NCBI GenBank assembly: GCA_947313745.1
Contig: CAMZNG010000008.1
Location: forward strand, 1 to 64,000
Direction: 5' to 3'
From: an uncultured Mycoplasmataceae bacterium
Lineage (GTDB): Bacteria > Bacillota_I > Bacilli_A > Mycoplasmatales > Hepatoplasmataceae
DNA length: 64,000 nucleotides
Position numbers and translations under genes: made by a program. Positions 32,334 through 43,598 of the stretch are shown here, in pieces. The notes under the pieces were generated by a model. The model saw nothing but the letters and a program-made list of their open reading frames with translations, had not been told where the DNA came from and searched no databases. The stretch's first letter is position 1. Each line of letters starts with the position of its first letter.

Positions 32334-34295
32334 ATGAAAAAAATTAATATTTTAAAAATGTTACAATTTTTACTTGGGTTAATATTATTAAGTATTGTAG
32401 CATTGCTAGTTATTGATGTTTTCCAAAGTTCAAAAACTGATGGAAAAGCAATTGAAATAGTATTAATTATTTTCTTCTTTCTTTCCTTTTTTCTTTTGGG
32501 ATTAATTGTTTTTGCGTTTTATTGAATGAGATGAAAAACAACAAACTCAATAATTAGTTCCTTAAACAGTATCGATTCATCACAAGAAGAATTCTTTAAT
32601 GTTGGATCAATAATATATAATGACGATGGAAAAATTTCCTTTATTTCTCCATGACTATTAAAAGAAGGAATGAATAAATTCTTAGGAACAAAAGTAAAAA
32701 ATATTGGTATTAATATTGAAAGTACAAAAATACAAAAATGAAATTATGAAAATCATGATTGAGAAGTTTTATCTTCAAAAGAAGATAAATCAATTTTGCT
32801 AAGAGATGTGACACACAATGAATTATTAAAAGATATAATTATTAAATCACAATTATGTTCAATTTCATTGCATGTTTCTTATTCAAAGAAAATTAATTTT
32901 AATGATTCTTGAAAGTCAGAAGCAAGTTTGAAAATAGAACAAACACTTCAAGAGTGAGCGAACAAAGTTAATGGAACCTTTTACCATTTAAAACTAATTG
33001 ATAATACTTATAATATTTATTTTAGATGAGAAGAAGGAGAAAAAGATATTAGAGACGAAATATTTTTTAATAGCTTAAAGTCATCGATTTCAAAATTCTT
33101 AAATGATATTACAATATCAGCTGGAGCTTCATTTGGTAAAGGAAATATTTTAGATTTAAAAGACAAATCACTTAAGGCATTAGAGATTTCAAAAAATCGT
33201 GGAGGAGACCAACTTGTTTTAGAAAATGCACTTGGAGAAATTGAATATCTTGGTGAATCATCAATTCATACACAATCTAATACATCTCAAGCATTAAGAA
33301 TATTTTATTCAAATTTAGTGGATGATATTAAAAATTCAAAAGAAGTATTTATTACATCACATAAATTAGCAGATTTAGATTCAATTGGTTCAACATTAGG
33401 GATGTATGAGTTTACAAAGACATTAGGAAAAACTGCATACATTATTTTAGATAAACTAGGAAGTACTGCAACTGACCTTTACAATAAACTTCCAAGGTCA
33501 TTGAAAGATAAGTTTATTACTGAAGTGGAAGCACGTAAATTATTATCAAATAGATCAAGAATAATTATTATGGATACTTCAGTTGCATCAACAACTCAAG
33601 CATCTAGTATAATTAGGAAGTTACAATCAGAAAAAATTACAATAATTGATCACCATAGGGTTGGTGAAGATACATATAAATCCTTGGGTGAAAGAACCTT
33701 TATTGATACAGCTTCATCTTCAGCTTCTGAAATAGTTGTTGAAATGATGAATTTATTTTTAACAAAAGATAATCGTTCAAAAATAAATTCTTTTGTTGCA
33801 ACATCACTTCTTGCTGGGATAAAGCTTGATACAAAAGGTTTAACAAAAAATACCTCAGATTCTACACACAATTCGATATTATTTTTATTGAATAATGATG
33901 CAGATACAAACATGGTAAATGAATTGTTTTTACTTCCAACATCATTTCTTTCAGTAAAAAATGATGCATTAAAAAATATAAAAACAATAAGAGCAAAATT
34001 TTTATTCACTGCTTTACCAAAGAAAAATATTATTGATGATGAAGTAGTAGCAATTCTTGCTGACGACTTTTTAAATTATAAAAAAATAGAAGCATCATTT
34101 GTATTGGCAAGAACTAGTGACAATAAGTATAAATTATCAATAAGATCAAATGGGAAAGTTAATGCTCAATTAATTGCCGAATCCCTTGGTGGTGGTGGAC
34201 ACTTTAATTCTGCAGCAGCCTCATGACCAATAGTGATTGACTATGAAAATATAATTAAAAAAATAACAAAACAAATAAATGGAGACATACAATAA
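32334..34295 (+). CDS. gdpP: c-di-AMP phosphodiesterase GdpP
   Basis: Degrades cyclic di-AMP to pApA. 653 residues: two N-terminal membrane helices (about 8-30 and 40-63), a PAS-like stretch, a degenerate GGDEF region (about 200-300, where the GGDEF signature itself is missing, as in the family), and the DHH-DHHA1 phosphodiesterase. The metal-site motifs HKLADLDSIGSTLG, IIIMDTSVAS and IIDHHRVGEDT are intact, and the C-terminal LGGGGHFNSAAAS is the DHHA1 hallmark. Several tryptophans are UGA. It overlaps the dnaB ATG by one base. In relatives rplI usually sits between gdpP and dnaB; it does not here. Confidence 0.93.
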
Positions 34296-35635
34296 TGAGT
34301 GCTAAATTATTCTCAGAGAAAACTGAAAGAGCTCTTCTTGGGTTATTAATATCAAAACCACATTTAACAAAAAGGGTTACAGGAACAATTAATCCTGGAG
34401 ACTTTTATTTTAAAGAAAATAATTTAGTATTTCAGGCAATACTAAATTCATTTAAAATACATAATTCAGCAGATGAAATATTAATTGCAGAAGAACTTTC
34501 AATACTATCTTCAGAATCTAAAGAAAAAATGTTTTCATACATAACAGAGTTAATGATGGATAGTGGAATTGAAACAAATATTGAAAAGTACATAAACATT
34601 ATTAAAGAGAAACAACAAACAAGATCTCTTGAATCAACACTGAAAGAATCAATTAGCATTGTTTCGTCAAGTAACGGAAATTCTGTATCAGAACTTATTG
34701 GTCAAGTTGAATCAAAAATTTATAATGTTACAAAAAATAGAGAGTTAAAAGACTTTAAAAATGTTAATATCCTCACAGAAGAATATCAATTAAAAATGAA
34801 AAAAATGTCCGAAGAAGGATATCAAGAAGGATTAAGAACAAAGATTACTTCTCTTGATAAAAAAATTGGCGGACTTAAAGATGGTGAATTTATTATTGTA
34901 GCTGCTAGACCTTCAATGGGAAAAACAGCTTTTGCTTTAGAGATTGCCAAGAACATTTCTGTTGTTAAAAATGTAGGTTTCTTTTCTTTGGAAATGCCTG
35001 CAGAGCAATTGATTAAAAGAATGATTTCTTCTGAATCAATGATCGAACAAAGAGAGTTTAATAAAATGTCACAAATGTCACAGATATCAAATGCAAGACT
35101 AACAACAAGCATTGATAAAATAAGAAGATTAAACTTATGGATAGATGATTCAGCATCACTTAAAATAGGGGAGTTATCTTGGAAAGCAAGAAAATTAAAT
35201 AGTTTACATAATTTAGATTTAATCGTTATTGATTATCTTCAATTGATTGAATCAGAAACCAATACAAGGGACAATAGACAACAAGCAATTGCAGATATTT
35301 CAAGACAACTTAAAGGTTTGGCAAGAGAACTTAAAATTCCAATAATTGCCTTATCACAACTATCAAGAAGAGTTGAACAAAGAGAAGATAAGAGGCCACA
35401 AATGTCTGATATTAGAGAGTCAGGAGCAATTGAACAAGATGCTGATATAATTATGTTCTTATATAGAGAAGATTATTATAAGCATGATGAACAGTCAACA
35501 AAAAAACCAATGTCTGATTTAGAAGTTATAATTTCAAAACATAGAAATGGACCAACAGGTATTGTTAGACTTGGATTAGATTTAACTTATGGTAAAATAT
35601 CTTCGATGAACTCTATGCAAAGGAAAGGAAATTAA
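34295..35635 (+). CDS. dnaB: Replicative DNA helicase DnaB
   Basis: Hexameric 5'-3' helicase of the replisome. 446 residues. The N-terminal domain starts FSEKTERALLGLLISKP. The RecA-like domain has Walker A FIIVAARPSMGKTAFALEIA, FFSLEMPAEQL, Walker B LDLIVIDYLQLIE, and IALSQLSRRVEQREDKRP followed by SDIRESGAIEQDADIIMFLYR. The start codon overlaps the gdpP stop (TAATG). Confidence 0.96.
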   Translation: MSAKLFSEKTERALLGLLISKPHLTKRVTGTINPGDFYFKENNLVFQAILNSFKIHNSADEILIAEELSILSSESKEKMFSYITELMMDSGIETNIEKYINIIKEKQQTRSLESTLKESISIVSSSNGNSVSELIGQVESKIYNVTKNRELKDFKNVNILTEEYQLKMKKMSEEGYQEGLRTKITSLDKKIGGLKDGEFIIVAARPSMGKTAFALEIAKNISVVKNVGFFSLEMPAEQLIKRMISSESMIEQREFNKMSQMSQISNARLTTSIDKIRRLNLWIDDSASLKIGELSWKARKLNSLHNLDLIVIDYLQLIESETNTRDNRQQAIADISRQLKGLARELKIPIIALSQLSRRVEQREDKRPQMSDIRESGAIEQDADIIMFLYREDYYKHDEQSTKKPMSDLEVIISKHRNGPTGIVRLGLDLTYGKISSMNSMQRKGN

Positions 35636-35636
35636 T

Positions 35637-35873
35637 ATGACACCAATAGAAATATTTTTATCTATAGTATTGCTAATATTAGGATTAATACTAATCGTAT
35701 TAATTATTTTGCAATCAGGAAGAGTTAAAAATCTTGGTTCTTCAATAGTTGGAACAAGTAATGTTGACTTATTTGAACACAAAAAAAGAGGTGGAGCAAA
35801 ATGACTTCACTACATAACAATCGTTTTAGTGGTATTATTTGTCTTGATAGCATTTATTTTAGTATTTGTTTAG
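35637..35873 (+). CDS. secG: Preprotein translocase subunit SecG
   Basis: 78 residues with two membrane helices (about 5-24 and 56-78) and a connecting loop with LQSGRVKNLGSS, the conserved SecG loop (usually LQ.gkg.glsg). One UGA Trp. It sits directly before rnr and smpB, the standard secG-rnr-smpB-ssrA cluster, which supports the call for such a short protein. Confidence 0.85.
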
Positions 35874-35882
35874 AAAGAAACC

Positions 35883-37970
35883 ATGATTAGTGAAAAGAAA
35901 ATTTTAGAGGAGCTGCAAAAAGGTCCAAAAACATTCAAAGAGATTAAGAGAAATTTATCCCTTAATTCTTTTGATTCATCAAAAAAACTTGATGAATCTT
36001 TAAGAAAGCTTTGAAAAGAAAAAAAGATTTTCTTTAAAAGATCAAAAGAAACATATCATATAAAAGATAGCGAAGAATTAATAGGAACTTTTAGAGAAAC
36101 TAAAAATGACTATGCTTTTGTTGAAACTGAAAAGATGGATATATTTATTCCAGGTAGATTTGTAATTAATGCTTTAAATGGCGACACAGTTAAAATAATA
36201 TTATTTCCTTTAAAAGAAGACGAAGATCCAAATAGAAGAGCAGGCAAAGTTGTTAGGGTTATGCAAAGAAATGGTTCTGCAATAATTGGTAGAGTTACAT
36301 TAACAGATGATGGAACAAAAGAATTTACACCAGATGATTTAGTTACAAAACACAAATATAATGTTCATGACATTGATAACTATGAAGAGAATGATATATT
36401 AGTAACAAAGTTTATTGATTTTACTGATGGAGTAATTGAGCTTAAAATTGTTGAAACAATTGGTAAAACAAATGACGCAACTTTAGATCCAAAAATAATT
36501 TCATACAAGTATGATTTAAGAACTTCTTTTTCAAAAGAAGTAATTGAAAGTCTTAACAAAGAGATTCCTAAAGATGATGTTGAAAGAAAAGATTTGTCAG
36601 ATAGATTAATATACACAATTGATGGAGAAGATTCAAAAGATTTAGATGATGCAGTTGATGTTACAAAATTAAAAAATGGAAATTATAAGTTAGGAGTTCA
36701 TATTGCTGATGTTTCTCACTTTGTTAAAGAAGGATCTTTAATAGATGAGGAAGCAAGTTTAAGAAGCACATCTGTTTATTTAATAAACACTGTATTTCCA
36801 ATGCTTCCCAAAAAGCTATCAAATGACTTGTGTTCTTTAAACCCTAATGAAAAAAAATTCACCTTTACTTGTGATATGGAAATAAACCAAAAGGGAGAAG
36901 TTATAAATGTTGATATTTATAAATCATCAATTATTTCTAAACATAGACTTTCATATAATCAGGTAGATGAATTATATGAAAACAAAACAACAACTCTTAT
37001 AAATGATGATTTAACAAAATCACTTATTTTAGCAAAAAAACTTTCTGATCTTTTAAGGAAAAATAAGATTGAAAAGGGAATGATTGATTTTGAATTATCA
37101 GAAGTAAAAATAAAACTTGATGATAAAGGTGAAGTTTCTGAAATAAAAAACAAACTACAAACTCTTTCAGAAAAAGTAATTGAAGATCTAATGGTTGCAA
37201 CAAATGAAAGTGTTGCAAAGAAATTAACAAGTAAAAAACTTCCTGGAGTATTTAGAGTTCATCCAAAACCAAAAGAAGAAAATCTTGAAACATTTAGTAA
37301 TCTTGCAAAAGCTTTGGGTTCATTTCTTCCAAAATCTGTAGAAAAAATTAAGTCAAAAGACTTAATGGATTTTTTAGTTTCACAAGAGAATAATGAATCA
37401 GCAGATATCTTAAAAAGGTTTATGATTCAATCGATGGAGAAAGCAATATATAATGTTGAAGATAATGGTCACTATGCATTAGGGTTAGAAAATTATCTTC
37501 ACTTTACTTCTCCAATAAGAAGGTACTCAGATTTAATTATCCATAGATTAATAAAAAAATATTTCATAGATAAAAATGCATCAGCAAATAGAGGAAGTTG
37601 TGGAGATGATGTTTCCTATCTAGAATCAATTAGTAAAACTATTTCTGAAAACGAGAGGGTTGCAATTCAAGCAGAAAGAAAACTTCTTGATATAAAAAAA
37701 TCAAGATTTATGCGTTCAAGAATTGGTAGTGTTGAACTTGGTAAAATAGTTTCGGTAGTAAAATTTGGATTCTTTATTGAGTTTGAAAATCTAACACAAG
37801 GATTAGTTCATATTGATAATATGAAAGATGATGACTACTACCTTGATGAGGTTAAGTTTTCAATCATTGGAAAGAAAAATAAAAAATCCTTTAAATTAGG
37901 AAGTAAAATAAAAGTAAAAATCGTTGATGTAAATATAATAAAAGGACTTATTGATTTAGAGGTTGCATAG
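35883..37970 (+). CDS. rnr: Ribonuclease R
   Basis: 3'-5' exoribonuclease that degrades structured RNA and helps tmRNA clear defective messages. 695 residues. An N-terminal winged-helix-like part, cold-shock domains, then the RNB domain with [19 protein letters not shown] (metal-binding aspartates) and [21 protein letters not shown], and a C-terminal S1 domain ([20 protein letters not shown]). One UGA Trp near residue 43. It follows secG by nine bases and precedes smpB by two. Confidence 0.95.
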
Positions 37971-37972
37971 AT

Positions 37973-38413
37973 ATGAAAATAATTTCTAAAAATAAAAGAG
38001 CAAAATTCGATTATCAGTTTCTTGATAAATACGAAGCAGGTATTTCATTATTAGGGACAGAAGTTAAATCAATAAAAGAAGGAAATGTAGATTTATCAGG
38101 ATCATACATAGTTATTGATGATAAAAATAATGCCCAGTGATTAAATGGAAATGTTGCAAAATATAAATTTCAAACTCAAGGAACCCACGAAGAGAAGAGA
38201 ACGAGACAACTTTTATTAAATAAAAGAGAAATAAAAAAATTAAAAAATGATGTAAGTCTTAAGAGACTTACGATAATTCCCTATATAATTTATATGAATA
38301 GAAAAGGAGTTATTAAATTAGAGATTTATACTGCTAAGGGTAAAAATCTTGTAGATAAAAGACAAACAATAAAAGAGAGAGATTCAAAAAGAGAAACAAA
38401 AAAATATTATTAA
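37973..38413 (+). CDS. smpB: SsrA-binding protein SmpB
   Basis: Binds tmRNA and brings it to stalled ribosomes. 146 residues. Motifs [54 protein letters not shown] and [20 protein letters not shown] are in family order. One UGA Trp. The tmRNA gene lies 19 bases downstream. Confidence 0.96.
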
Positions 38414-38432
38414 TTTTACACAAATAAGTTAT

Positions 38433-38772
38433 GGGGGTGCCATGGCTTCGACAAGTGTTGATTGGTATATATGCAGTGGTTTGGTAAACCTTAATACCAA
38501 CAAATTTTTTTAATCGGAAACGAACAAGAAATTGTTGATCCAGCTTTAATGCCTTCTGACTCAATGTCAGTTGCAGCATTCGCTTAGAATAGATCAACCC
38601 GCAACCTACGACTTAACCCTTGGGTTTTAGCGAGCGGTCAATTACAAGGGAGTGGGCACACTTAAATGCAAAATATACAATAGTCTCTAGGACTTTAAAC
38701 TAGAACATAAACTGTAGACTTATGTATTTGATTGATGTTTGGACTCGGGTTCAATTCCCGACACCTCCACCA
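38433..38772 (+). ncRNA. ssrA: Transfer-messenger RNA (tmRNA)
   Basis: About 340 bases. The 5' end GGGGGTGCCATGGCTTCGAC pairs through GGGGGTG with CACCTCC at 38762-38768, followed by A and an encoded CCA. The tRNA-like 3' end has GGACTCGGGTTCAATTCCCG. The tag frame reads GNEQEIVDPALMPSDSMSVAAFA (38516-38584) and stops with TAG at 38585-38587; the exact resume codon cannot be fixed by eye, GGA at 38516 or the codon just before. It follows smpB, its protein partner. Confidence 0.96.
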
Positions 38773-38785
38773 AAATTTAAAAGAA

Positions 38786-40561
38786 ATGATATTAACTTTA
38801 ACTTTTTTTATTATCAATAATTTTATGGTAATACTTTTTGGTAGTATTATATATTTTTTTTCTAAAGAAACCATCAGGTCTTCAGGAGGTAATTTTTCTA
38901 AATTTTCTTTCTTAATTTTAGGTCTCGTAATTGGATTTTTTATTTTTTACATTACATTCATTGTAAATTTTAAGATTACAAGTGATAGTGAAAACATATT
39001 AAATATTCTAAATCCTTTCATGGTATATTTAATATTATTCAGCACAATGATTGACAGGAGATATTTTATTCCGTTAATGATATTTTCATTATTAGGATTT
39101 ACATTTAATAATAACTTATATTTTGTGTCAACATCAACACTTGAAGAAACCTTTTTATTTTTCTCAAATATAATAAATATCTTAATATTATCTATATTAT
39201 TATTTCTTCCAAGTGAAAATAATATTTTTAAAAAAAATAGTAGGGGAGCAATTTTTTGATCAATAACTATGTTCATTATATATATTTCAATATCATTCAT
39301 ATCAATTTCTATTATTATTTCACTTTATCCAAAAGAATACCTAGGTATTATGAAAATATGAACTATAAATTTCTTATACATAATGCTTATTTTTTGAATT
39401 CAAATATTTATTATTTCATTCATTGAAAAAATGTATAGGAACTTTAATAAATTAGAAACTTATTCAATTAAGGATGATGTCTCATATTATAAGATGTCAC
39501 TTGCACAAAAAAAATTGAAAAATATTATTAGTACTGAAAAGTATAAAATAGGATTCTTACTTTTATTTGATATTAAATCTTCTGAAAGAAATAAGACACA
39601 TAATATTTTGAATGAAATAAAGGAGAAGACTAATGAAAAATATAATGATGTTTTTTATTTTAAAGCAACTACAAATTATTATGGTGCTTTTATACCAATG
39701 AAAAATGACATTGATTTAGATATTATTTTTAACAACAACAAAAAAGATCATCGTACCGAGGAAGATAAATTATATGAATTTGATAAGATAATATCCAATA
39801 CAAAGAAAAAATATGAAACCAACATAAACATCTCAGGATCTATATATGGTGTTCATAGTTATGATATAAAGGAAATAATTGAATTTGCAAAATTCCTTTT
39901 CTCTCCTTTTGTTGCTATGAAAAATAAATCAACAATTATAATATATGATTTTAAAAGAATAAAAGAAAGACTTAAAGAAAGGGTGCATGTTTCAAGTTTG
40001 GCAATTTCAACAAATAATACTGACATTTCTTTTCTAAGAGCAATATCAAAAGATAACATTTTTTATCCGAACATATATTTTGGGAATAATAAAGATGATT
40101 CAAAAATAAGTATTACAAATCTTTTTAATAAAAAAGATATAACTCCTGAAGATAAAGAAATGATCATTAGAAACTCTGCATATCAATCTTTAAGAAACTT
40201 TGATAAAAAAAATTCATCACTAGTTATTTACTATCCTAACTCATACTTAGAGAATGAAGATTTTGCATTAAATAGTTTTATTAATAAAGTTGAAAGACAT
40301 ATGCCTACAAACAAACTTATCTTAGGACTTTTCGGAGAAGAAGAAATATCAGAGAAACTTCTAAAAAATATAAATTTATTAAGAGAAAAAGGAATTAGAG
40401 TAGCCTTATTAAATCCTTCAAATGTTAAACAAAAATTTCATGACGATTTAAATCCTGACTTTTTACTTCAATTAGATGATAATAAATCATTGCTTAAGCT
40501 TAATAAAGAAATTTTAAAAATTAATAGCAATGTACCAAGTCTTAATATTAATTTAGTATAA
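38786..40561 (+). CDS. Polytopic membrane protein with degenerate GGDEF- and EAL-like domains
   Basis: 591 residues. About seven membrane helices occupy residues 1-215. Then comes a region with the layout of a GGDEF domain but without GGDEF: a strand KIGFLLLFDIKSSERNK, a TNYYGAFIP strand in place of the signature, INISGSIYGVHSYDIKEII, and AKFLFSPFVAMKNKSTIIIYD like the family's last helix and strand. The C-terminal third (SSLVIYYPNSYLENEDFALN, KLILGLFGEEEISEKLLKN, LREKGIRVALLNPS) resembles an EAL domain whose metal residues are lost. Neither activity is likely to remain; a sensor or scaffold role is possible. It starts 14 bases after tmRNA and is followed by cdaA after 28 bases. Confidence 0.65.
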
Positions 40562-40589
40562 TTAATATAATTTATAGAAAGAAGGAATC

Positions 40590-41165
40590 ATGGATACATT
40601 AATAGCCTTATCATGAGTAATAATAGTTTTTGTAATTATTTTATCACCAATTACTTATTCATTACTATATAGAGCAACCAAACATATAAAAACTTATTTT
40701 AGAAAAGCATCATCAGAGGAAGAGAAAATATCTGTTGTTCAAGAAATTCAAAAATCAATCGTTTCTTTATCTGGAGTAAAAAAAGGAGCAACAATTGTTA
40801 TTGATATTAAGAATGAAACAAATGAATATGTTACCGATTCAGAATTAATTGATTCAAGACTTACTTCAAACTTATTAATAAATATTTTTGAAGGATCAAA
40901 AACACCTTTACATGATGGAGCTGTTATTCTCAAAGAAAATAGAATTGATAGAGCTTCAGCATATATAACAAATTTATCAAAACAATCTGTTCCAAAGAAA
41001 TTCGGAACTAGACATAGATCTGCTCTTGGTCTTTCGGAAGTAACTAAAGCAATAATAATTGTTTTATCAGAGGAGACAGGAACTATAAGAATATTTTACA
41101 AATCAAAATGAGAGGATGTAAGTCAAAGGGATTTATTCGGTAGAATAATTGACCTTTGAGCATAA
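40590..41165 (+). CDS. cdaA: Diadenylate cyclase CdaA/CdaM-type
   Basis: Makes cyclic di-AMP from two ATP. 191 residues. One N-terminal membrane helix (about 5-30), fewer than the three of Bacillus CdaA and like the short mycoplasma form. The DAC domain has both catalytic motifs, DGA in TPLHDGAVILKENRI and RHR in KKFGTRHRSALGLSEVTKA. GAAGGA lies just before the ATG. Three UGA tryptophans. It is paired functionally with gdpP at 32334. Confidence 0.93.
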
Positions 41166-41169
41166 GAAA

Positions 41170-41886
41170 ATGTCAACACCACATATAGAAGCAAATAAGA
41201 AAGATATAGCAAAAATAGTTTTAATGCCAGGCGATCCGCTTAGAGCAAAACTATTTGCTGAAACATATTTAAAAAATTACAAGCAAATAAATTCAGTTAG
41301 AGGGATGCTTGGATTTACAGGAACATATAAAAATAAAGAAATCACTGTAATGGGACATGGAATGGGATTAGACTCAATTGGGATATATTCATATGAACTA
41401 TATACAGAGTATAACGTTGAAACAATAATTAGATTTGGATCATGTGGTTCATATAACGAAGACATAAATATCTTCGACATAATAATTGCCGATAAAGCAT
41501 ATACCAAATCTAATTATGGAGAAGGATTTGGATTTTATAAAGATACAATAGGTGCAACTCCTTCGTTGATAAAAATAGCAAACAAAGTTGTAAAAGATTA
41601 CAAAACAGAAAAGAAAGTTTTTAACACAACGGTTAATTCATCAATGTGATTTTATAAAACTGATAACATTGATGTTCCAAAAGAATTTGTTAAAAAAGGA
41701 ATTGATGTTGTAGAGATGGAAGCTTTTGCTCTTTATTCAATTGCTAAATCTTTAAACAAAAATGCACTAACATTACTTACTGTTTCTGATCATCTTGTAA
41801 AAAATGAATTTACAAGTTCAGAAGAAAGAAGAACAGGATTTAAAGATATGTTCAACATTTTATTAAAAATAACTGAAGAACTGTAG
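41170..41886 (+). CDS. deoD: Purine-nucleoside phosphorylase DeoD
   Basis: Phosphorolysis of purine nucleosides. 238 residues. Motifs MPGDPLRAKLFAETYL (phosphate binding), GMGLDSIGIYSYEL, RFGSCGSYNEDI, and VVEMEAFALYSIA with the ribose-binding Met-Glu. TVSDHLVKNE is the family's catalytic-Asp strand. The ATG at 41170 is four bases after cdaA; the longer frame with a TTG start overlaps cdaA and is not needed. Confidence 0.94.
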
Positions 41887-41894
41887 ATAAAAAT

Positions 41895-43466
41895 ATGAAA
41901 AATCAAAACACATTACTTAAAGGATTATCAAAATTTGTTGAAGAAGGAAACATAAAGAAAGTTAGATTAATTTTCGAAGAATTCCACTCTTCAGATATTT
42001 ATGAAACAACAAAGAACTGAAAAATTGAAAAAACAGTTCTTCTTTTACGTTTGCTTAAAGAAGAAGATGCTTCAGATTTATTTTCTGAAATGACACCTGT
42101 CCAGCAAACAAGTGTAATTAATTTATTATCAAAGGAAGAAATTTCAGAGTTGTTTGAGGAAATGTATACAGATGAAGCTATTGATATTTTAGAGGATTTA
42201 CCACCTAAGATAATGACAAGAGTTTTAGAAAATTCAGATGAAAAGACAAGAGGAAAAATAAATAAAATCCTAAGATATGATAAATCAAAAAATGGTTATC
42301 ATATGGTTGTTGATTTTATTTCAATTCCCAATAATCTAACAATTAGCAAAGCTAAGAAAGAGTTGAAAAGAAAAATAAAAAATGATGATTTAGAAATTGT
42401 TGGTAATATTTTTATTCATGATAGTAAAACAGAAAAATTCGTTGGTTTCATTAAACCCGATGATATTTTTGCTAATGAAGATGAGGATGAAATTGAAAAG
42501 TACATTATAAAAATAAATCCAATTTTTACAAGTGATCATATTTTAAAATCTCATGCAGCAATGTCAAAATATGATATTCCTTCAATGCCGATTCTTGACA
42601 AGAAACATAAATTAGTGGGAGTTGTTGAAGCAGAGGATATTATTGAAAAATATGAAAAAGCTGGAGATATTGCTTTAGAGCAAGCTGCTGTAACATCTCT
42701 TGGAAAACCATACCTTGAATCTAATATTTGAGATATCGTTAAATCAAGAATTCCGTGAATAATTGCTTTATTAATAATTGGTTCACTTTCACAAATAATA
42801 ATTACATCTTTTGAGATTTTATGACACCACTATGAAATGTTTAATAATCTTTCTAATGCCACTGCTGGAATTGAATTATCTGGTATTGCAACAATTGCTG
42901 TATCTACAGCTTTGTCAGTATCATCTTCAATTAATGATACTGCTGGAAACGTTGGTTCCCAGACATCTTCAACCCTTGTAAGAGCAATAGCGCTTGGAGA
43001 GGTTGGACCAAAAGGAACATACTCTAAAGCAATAAAGAAAGAATTTTATACATCTGTAATAATAGGTTTTTCAATAATGATTGTTTCATTTGCTAGGATA
43101 ATAATAATATGAGCAATATTTGGATACTTTAATAATTATGGTCCTAACTCTGATCCAAAGAAAATAACATCATATTTAATGTTGATTGCATTCATTGCAT
43201 CTATTTCATTTTTTATTACTATTGTTATAGGTAATATGGTTGGTGCAACATTACCAATAATTGCTCACAAATATGGTATTGATGGGGCCATATTTTCAGG
43301 CCCGGTACAAACAACAATTGTTGATATAACAACATTAATTGTATACTTCTCATTAACATCAGCTGTATTCATACCTTTGAATAATGTGATAAATGATGTG
43401 ACATCAAAAAACAACATTATTGAGTTTATTTCAATAATTAAAAATAATAAAATTATTATGCTATAA
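41895..43466 (+). CDS. mgtE: Magnesium transporter MgtE
   Basis: Mg2+-gated channel. 523 residues. The N-terminal superhelical domain (ADLFSEMTP-type LFSEMTPVQQTSVINLL and EEMYTDEAIDILEDLPP) is followed by a CBS pair (VGNIFIHDSKTEKFVGFI and PSMPILDKKHKLVGVVEAED), a plug helix, and five membrane helices containing NDTAGNVGSQTSSTLVRAIALGEV, the MgtE pore hallmark. Four UGA tryptophans. It follows deoD closely. Confidence 0.95.
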
Positions 43467-43497
43467 ATTAATTAGTTGAAAAAAACTAATATTTACT

Positions 43498-43585
43498 GGA
43501 GTAGTACTCAAGATGGAAAAGAGGCCTCCCTGCTAAGGAGGTAGGCGTTATGCGTGCATGGGTTCGAACCCCATCTACTCCGCCA
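43498..43585 (+). tRNA. trnS: tRNA-Ser (anticodon GCU)
   Basis: 88 bases with a long variable arm. The acceptor GGAGTAG pairs with CTACTCC, then discriminator G and encoded CCA. The anticodon arm CCTCCCTGCTAAGGAGG carries GCT, reading AGC and AGU. The T arm has GGGTTCGAACCCC. Confidence 0.96.
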
Positions 43586-43598
43586 TTTTTTAATAATT

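Noticed and set aside
41149-41170. Longer DeoD starting at a TTG inside cdaA
   Set aside because: The ATG at 41170 gives the normal family N-terminus without overlap.
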